A stretch of 10,102 nt of DNA from Bdellovibrionaceae bacterium UBA2316 (GTDB lineage Bacteria > Bdellovibrionota > Bdellovibrionia > Bdellovibrionales > Bdellovibrionaceae), in the NCBI GenBank assembly GCA_002345205.1, contig DDVI01000088.1, positions 1 through 10,102 on the forward strand, read 5' to 3'. Shown here piece after piece: positions 7,012 through 10,102 of this stretch (positions are counted from its first letter, which is position 1; every line of letters begins with the position of its first letter). The translations under genes were made by a program, and so were the position numbers. The notes under the pieces are model-generated. The model did no database searches and had not been told where the DNA came from. It worked only from the letters and a program-made list of their open reading frames with translations.

Positions 7012-8226
7012 TTGGATAACAAATATCCAACTGGTCTCACCGTTTTCCCACCAAGGCTACACAATGAAAAGGTGGGAGAATTGAAACTCGCAATCAACAT
7101 TCAAGAGTCGGCCACGGAGTGGTCCAGGTGGTATCTCATTCGAGAAAAAAATCGGAAAGGTATCGAGTGGAACTGTATTAAGCGATGTCGAAAAGTGAAC
7201 GGCAAACTCAAATGGGAACGCTACCCCGCCAAAAACTATCGAAGCATGAACGAAGACGAACTTAAAAGCCTTCTTCGCCGATTGAACGCCACTTTTGAAA
7301 CAAAAAAGAAACTCGCCGAAGAACGCTACAAATTCCATCACGCTTATATCAATACGTTTTCGCTTTCGGCTTTTGAAAAACACTTGAACAAACAGACCAC
7401 TGTTAAAGCGTCAGCGGCCTATCCGATGGTGATTCTCCAAAAATATGCTTTTGACTTTTTCATTATCAAACACGATTTAGCCGACCCCAGTAAATGGCAC
7501 TTGAAAGAGGATGATTGGGCCGAATGGCTTTTGGACCAAGAGTTTTCCTCCGCAGTTCTGAAAAGGATAATCTCCACCACGAATAGGTTTTTAAAATTTC
7601 TTACTCAAAAAGTTTATCCTGAAATGCCGACACCTCGAAAATTAGAGCCCATTGGTCGTGCTAAATTTAGCGAAATCAACTACCGTCGAAAAAAGAGCGG
7701 TAAAGACGATGAATCCAAATATATTCCGGCGGACATTTACAAAAAAATCTTGAAAGCTGTTGAAGATGAAAATGCGAGTCTTCTTCCGAACGTAAAACTC
7801 TGCTACGCTTTTGGTTTACGGATAAATGAATCGCTCGGTTTTTCTCGCATGAAACTTTTGAAAGAAAGCCTCTTGGTGGACGAACAAGGTGCGGGAGTTA
7901 AAGACGGCAAAATCGTCACTCGCAAAGTTAAAACAAACTCCCGAAAAGTTCCCTACTGGAACATGGCCGCAAAAGAGGCATGGGCTCTGATTCAACAAAT
8001 CGTCCCCATGCACCCGAACACCTTGAACAAGAAGGTGAATAAAATCCTGAAAAAACTTGGGCACTCATCGCATGATTTTCGACGGACGTTCATCACAAAT
8101 GCTCACCGAAAATTTCATTGGAAGGATGTTCAGCAGGCGGCGGGCCATACGACCCACCAGATGACGATGAAATACGATCAAGACGACAGGCAATTCTCGA
8201 CAGAACTTGCGGACTTGGGTGACTAA
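7012..8226 (+). CDS. Tyrosine recombinase / phage-type integrase
   Basis: The 404-residue protein has all expected catalytic residues. Arg270 lies in YAFGLRINES (box I). Lys307, in the basic turn VKTNSRKVPYW, is the probable beta-hairpin lysine. The box II HxxR motif is His354-Arg357 (HDFRRTF). His379 is in AAGHTTHQ, and the nucleophile Tyr388 is in MKYDQ. An N-terminal SAM-like core-binding region precedes the catalytic domain (about residues 110-220). The start is TTG 7012; the frame opens only at 6997 and the next in-frame ATG is deep inside the gene, so a TTG or GTG start is likely, with only a weak upstream TTAGG. The enzyme would cut and join at an att site, here probably tRNA-Arg. It looks intact, unlike many neighbours. 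No excisionase gene is visible. Confidence 0.9.
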   Translation: MDNKYPTGLTVFPPRLHNEKVGELKLAINIQESATEWSRWYLIREKNRKGIEWNCIKRCRKVNGKLKWERYPAKNYRSMNEDELKSLLRRLNATFETKKKLAEERYKFHHAYINTFSLSAFEKHLNKQTTVKASAAYPMVILQKYAFDFFIIKHDLADPSKWHLKEDDWAEWLLDQEFSSAVLKRIISTTNRFLKFLTQKVYPEMPTPRKLEPIGRAKFSEINYRRKKSGKDDESKYIPADIYKKILKAVEDENASLLPNVKLCYAFGLRINESLGFSRMKLLKESLLVDEQGAGVKDGKIVTRKVKTNSRKVPYWNMAAKEAWALIQQIVPMHPNTLNKKVNKILKKLGHSSHDFRRTFITNAHRKFHWKDVQQAAGHTTHQMTMKYDQDDRQFSTELADLGD

Positions 8227-8316
8227 GATTATTCAAAAAAATGATGCTGCAAGGCTGCTCTACGCATCCTTTATTATTGCCCTAAGTATAAGATTATATT
8301 ATGCTTCGGAACGAGT

Positions 8317-8393
8317 GGCTCCATAGCTCAATTGGATAGAGCACGTCCCTTCTAAGGACGGGGTTCCAAGTTCGATTCTTGGTGGAGTCACCA
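8317..8393 (+). tRNA. tRNA-Arg (anticodon UCU), CCA encoded
   Basis: A full cloverleaf is visible: acceptor GGCTCCA/TGGAGTC (one G-U pair), D arm GCTC-AATTGGATA-GAGC, anticodon arm CGTCC-CTTCTAA-GGACG with anticodon TCT, T arm CCAAG-TTCGATT-CTTGG, then A and encoded CCA. It decodes AGA. Its body differs from the broken tRNA-Arg at 6886, so it is not that gene's displaced other half. It lies 90 bases after the integrase gene, preceded by an A/T-rich stretch that may hold its promoter (tatattat around 8294-8301). Confidence 0.93.
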
Positions 8394-8396
8394 GTT

Positions 8397-8422
8397 TTTT
8401 CTTACAGACGCCTGTAAGAAAA
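8397..8422. terminator. Hairpin after tRNA-Arg, possible terminator
   Basis: ttttcttacag (8397-8407) pairs with ctgtaagaaaa (8412-8422) around the loop acgc, an 11-bp stem. A T6 run lies at 8395-8400 on its 5' side, directly after the tRNA CCA, and there is no T-run after it on the + strand. It may help end the tRNA transcript or serve the opposite strand. It separates the tRNA from the MNT gene. Confidence 0.45.
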
Positions 8423-8437
8423 TTAAAGGTGGACTCA

Positions 8438-8779
8438 ATGGGCCTGTTAAAAATGATTCCAAAACCAGAAATGAACAAGTGGGCTCAACAAAAAGCCGTC
8501 GAGGTTTTGAACTCCATTCCGTCGCAAGATTTAATTTTGGAAGCTTATCTTTTTGGCTCTGCGGTGGAAGGCGTTTTCACTGACGACTCTGATTTGGATT
8601 TCGTTGTCGTCACCAAAGACCAAACCTCAATCAAACAACTTCAAAAAGAGGTTTATGCTCCTCGCTTCGCAGATATTGCCATTGATTGGATTTTCAAAAC
8701 CAAAGAGTCTTTCGACGAAAGAAAAGATTTTGGCGGAGTCTGCTTCGATGCTTTTCATCACGGAAAGAAACTACGATGA
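8438..8779 (+). CDS. Minimal nucleotidyltransferase (MNT), antitoxin partner of HEPN
   Basis: ATG 8438 was chosen over GTG 8429 because aaaggtgg (8425-8432) sits 5 bases before it. The 113-residue protein carries the nucleotidyltransferase signature GS-x10-DxD: G40-S41, then D52 and D54 (DDSDLDFVVV), with a third acidic residue at about D83 in IAIDWIF. This is the catalytic set of MNT/MntA-like enzymes. In the MntA-HepT system such a protein transfers AMP to its HEPN toxin and silences it. The stop overlaps the next start (ATGA), so the two are translationally coupled. The family is clear; the toxin-antitoxin role comes from the pairing and is inference for this locus. Confidence 0.85.
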   Translation: MGLLKMIPKPEMNKWAQQKAVEVLNSIPSQDLILEAYLFGSAVEGVFTDDSDLDFVVVTKDQTSIKQLQKEVYAPRFADIAIDWIFKTKESFDERKDFGGVCFDAFHHGKKLR

Positions 8780-9186
8780 CTCCTCCGAATCTTAAAAAAC
8801 GTCTTTATAAAAAAGAATACTCCAAGGAACTTTTGAATATTGCTTCGGGTGATTTAGATTCTGCATTGGCACTTTCAAAAGTAAATTCGGGCCGACCAGA
8901 AAACATTATTTTTTTGGTTCAACAATCCGTAGAAAAATACATTAAGGCAGTGCTTGTTCATTTGCAGATTGGTTTTCCTGTTGTTCATGACTTAGGTATT
9001 TTAGTCGCTCTTTTACCTGATGACAAAATGCCACCCGAAGGCTTTGGACTGACAGAACTGAATCCTTTTGCTACCGTTCGCCGATATGAAGAAGGGCTTA
9101 TCCCACTGACAAAAGAAGAAATTGCAACGTCATTATCAACAGCTCAAAAAGTCGCTGAATGGGCTAAGACAATTACTTCGGCATAA
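8776..9186 (+). CDS. HEPN domain protein, partner of MNT
   Basis: The start is ATG 8776, overlapping the MNT stop by 4 bases, with ggaaag 8 bases upstream. The 136-residue all-helical protein has the HEPN (PF05168-type) pattern: QQSVEKYIKAVLVH (residues 49-62), VVHDL (69-73) and VRRYEEG (101-107). I see no classical Rx4-6H RNase motif in the usual C-terminal position, so the mode of action cannot be read from HepT alone. HEPN-MNT pairs commonly act as toxin-antitoxin or phage-defence modules and are frequent on islands, which fits the integrase context. Confidence 0.8.
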   Translation: MTPPNLKKRLYKKEYSKELLNIASGDLDSALALSKVNSGRPENIIFLVQQSVEKYIKAVLVHLQIGFPVVHDLGILVALLPDDKMPPEGFGLTELNPFATVRRYEEGLIPLTKEEIATSLSTAQKVAEWAKTITSA

Positions 9187-9240
9187 CTTATCGCATACCC
9201 CAATAGATCATCATCCCCGACGTTGGACCTGAATCTCGCT

Positions 9241-9291
9241 GACAGTACTACCAATCTATCTTAATGAAGATACAATTGAAGTAGTATTGTC
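9241..9291 (+). other. Two-tier inverted repeat upstream of the small secreted protein
   Basis: Outer arms gacagtactac (9241-9251) and gtagtattgtc (9281-9291) pair over 11 positions with one G-U. Inside, tatctt (9257-9262) pairs with aagata (9267-9272) around aatg. It ends 21 bases before ATG 9313. It could be an operator, an RNA leader structure or a transcript end for the HEPN gene. No T-run follows. Confidence 0.45.
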
Positions 9292-9312
9292 TAAATAAAA
9301 ATGGAGATGTGA

Positions 9313-9712
9313 ATGAAAACAATTATATTGTCGTTGATTTTGCTCGGATCAACTTTCAACGCTTTTGCCGCTGAAAAAAAGGAAAGCATGGCCCGTACAT
9401 GGAAAGCCTTATACTTATTTTGCCCATGATAAATCGGGCAACGGATCTGTCGTGCCCAATGGACAGCCCGTCGAAACGTCTTTAAAGGATAGTTATCGTA
9501 TAGCCAGTTTCAGCGGATCGACTTTAAAATTGTTATTAGTATGGGACCGTACAGCTTCAAGAACATGCGTACCTGAAGTTAAATATCAAACGGATTGTTC
9601 CGTTTTTCAGTTTACCTATGCTGTTAATGGCGACACAATGGTGGAAACTCAAGTAGGACAATTCTATTCAATGGGAAACTATATTCCTGAAACTATTGAA
9701 TTTAAGAAATAA
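9313..9712 (+). pseudogene. Small secreted protein of unknown function, split by one A-run frameshift
   Basis: ATG 9313 follows ggag at 9303-9306. The first frame begins with a clear signal peptide (MKTIILSLILLGSTFNAFA, cleavage after AFA) and stops early at 9427-9429. The rest continues one frame over (KAWPVHGKPYTYFAHDKSG to YIPETIEFKK, stop 9710-9712). Changing the A7 run at 9374-9380 to A6 joins them into about 132 residues reading FAAEKRKAWPV across the joint. The mature part has two cysteines (VPEVKYQTDCS and TCVPE) and no family I recognise. It is probably periplasmic or secreted. Confidence 0.6.
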
Positions 9713-9738
9713 AGTAACGTTATGTACTTTTAATTTTT
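9711..9738 (+). terminator. Weak intrinsic terminator after the small secreted protein
   Basis: aaagta (9711-9716) pairs with tacttt (9725-9730) across an 8-base loop and is followed by taattttt. The stem is short and A/T-rich but well placed at the end of the gene. Confidence 0.4.
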
Positions 9739-9828
9739 GTGGACCTTTTAGAAAAACGAGTTACTACATATTGTAGGCCCGCCTAAATTGCCTAAATATG
9801 AAAATCTAACGACAGTTTTTTAATAATT

Positions 9829-9966
9829 CTATCCAATCAATACTTTCGGAACAATTTTAATATTACCTTCGCTAGCAAAAGAAATAACGTCGCTTTCTAA
9901 GAAAGACGACGTCACAAGTCCATAACTATCTATCAAATCGGTGCCTTTATTCTGTCCGCCAAATCG
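9829..9966 (-). pseudogene. Tail of an unrecognised, broken minus-strand coding region
   Basis: On the minus strand, 45 codons ending at TAG 9829-9831 read like a real protein (DLIDSYGLVTSSFLES, then VISFASEGNIKIVPKVLIG). There is no start codon, and a stop lies just upstream at 9967-9969. Beyond it, two other frames look protein-like for a short stretch (KHQHRFEIPCKLFKASS in one, INTDLKFRASFSKRVA in another), as expected if one or more indels broke the gene. I recognise no family. The rest of 9739-10102 shows no other supported feature. Confidence 0.3.
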
Positions 9967-10102
9967 CTACTCGCTTTGAAAAGCTTGCACGGAATTTCAA
10001 ATCTGTGTTGATGTTTGCCTGTACAATTATCTGGTTAAAACTTCAGCCAGCAGCTGGTCCAGTCAAATGAGGACACGCCCTATTTTCGTTGGAAAAACAC
10101 CA

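Larger units (their letters stand above)
6926..10102 (+). mobile_element. Putative integrative element inserted in tRNA-Arg; right end not seen
   Basis: The left boundary is the abrupt change from tRNA to non-tRNA sequence at 6926, next to an integrase reading away from it. Cargo includes a tRNA-Arg, an MNT-HEPN pair and a small secreted protein. I find no copy of the missing tRNA 3' half in the window, so the right end lies beyond 10102, or the element is smaller or has decayed. Confidence 0.35.

Noticed and set aside
9894..9902. ttctaag within gctttctaagaaag as a possible right attachment site of the element.
   Set aside because: Only 7 bases match and no tRNA 3' half follows. It lies in a small inverted repeat inside a coding remnant.

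Overview
The window looks like an accessory region of a Gram-negative bacterium with moderate-to-low G+C. The best guess is a Bdellovibrio-like or Oligoflexia-type bacterium. This rests on a DUF1566 surface protein with a diversity-generating retroelement (DGR), a large Calx-beta/parallel beta-helix surface protein with a lipobox-like start, and frequent frame damage in A/T runs. The taxonomic call is inference; no universal marker gene is present.

Positions 1-2370 hold a decayed DGR. A mosaic target protein (197-1621) ends in a C-type-lectin-like DUF1566 domain, and its last 40 codons are a variable region (VR, 1501-1620). Two adjacent perfect hairpins follow (1656-1695), then an Avd-type accessory gene (1714-2070), two more hairpins, and a short template repeat (TR, 2302-2370). 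VR and TR share a GC-rich 29-base 3' end with one mismatch. Upstream of it they differ only where the TR has A. The TR is 54 bases shorter than the VR, exactly the spacing of two internal copies of the same 15-base A-rich block, so it looks internally deleted. No reverse transcriptase is present: the TR runs directly into the broken 3' end of an opposite-facing YecM-HAD fusion gene (2371-3335).

Positions 3414-5828 (minus strand) encode a large secreted or lipoprotein-like Calx-beta plus right-handed beta-helix protein without a visible start codon. Positions 6022-6697 (minus strand) encode a frameshifted MCFSATAS-type membrane protein (DUF6629-like).

From 6886 on, the + strand looks like a mobile island. 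The 5' half of a tRNA-Arg(UCU) is cut at the anticodon loop. A complete tyrosine recombinase (7012-8226) follows, then an intact, different tRNA-Arg(UCU) with encoded CCA (8317-8393). Next come an MNT nucleotidyltransferase-HEPN pair with a 4-base overlap (8438-9186) and a small secreted protein split by one A-run frameshift (9313-9712). The last 390 bases hold a weak terminator and what looks like the tail of a broken minus-strand reading frame.

Several genes are broken by single-base changes in A/T homopolymers (about 2682, 6266 and 9374). This means either a decaying accessory region or indel errors in the assembly, and bears on every pseudogene call here.
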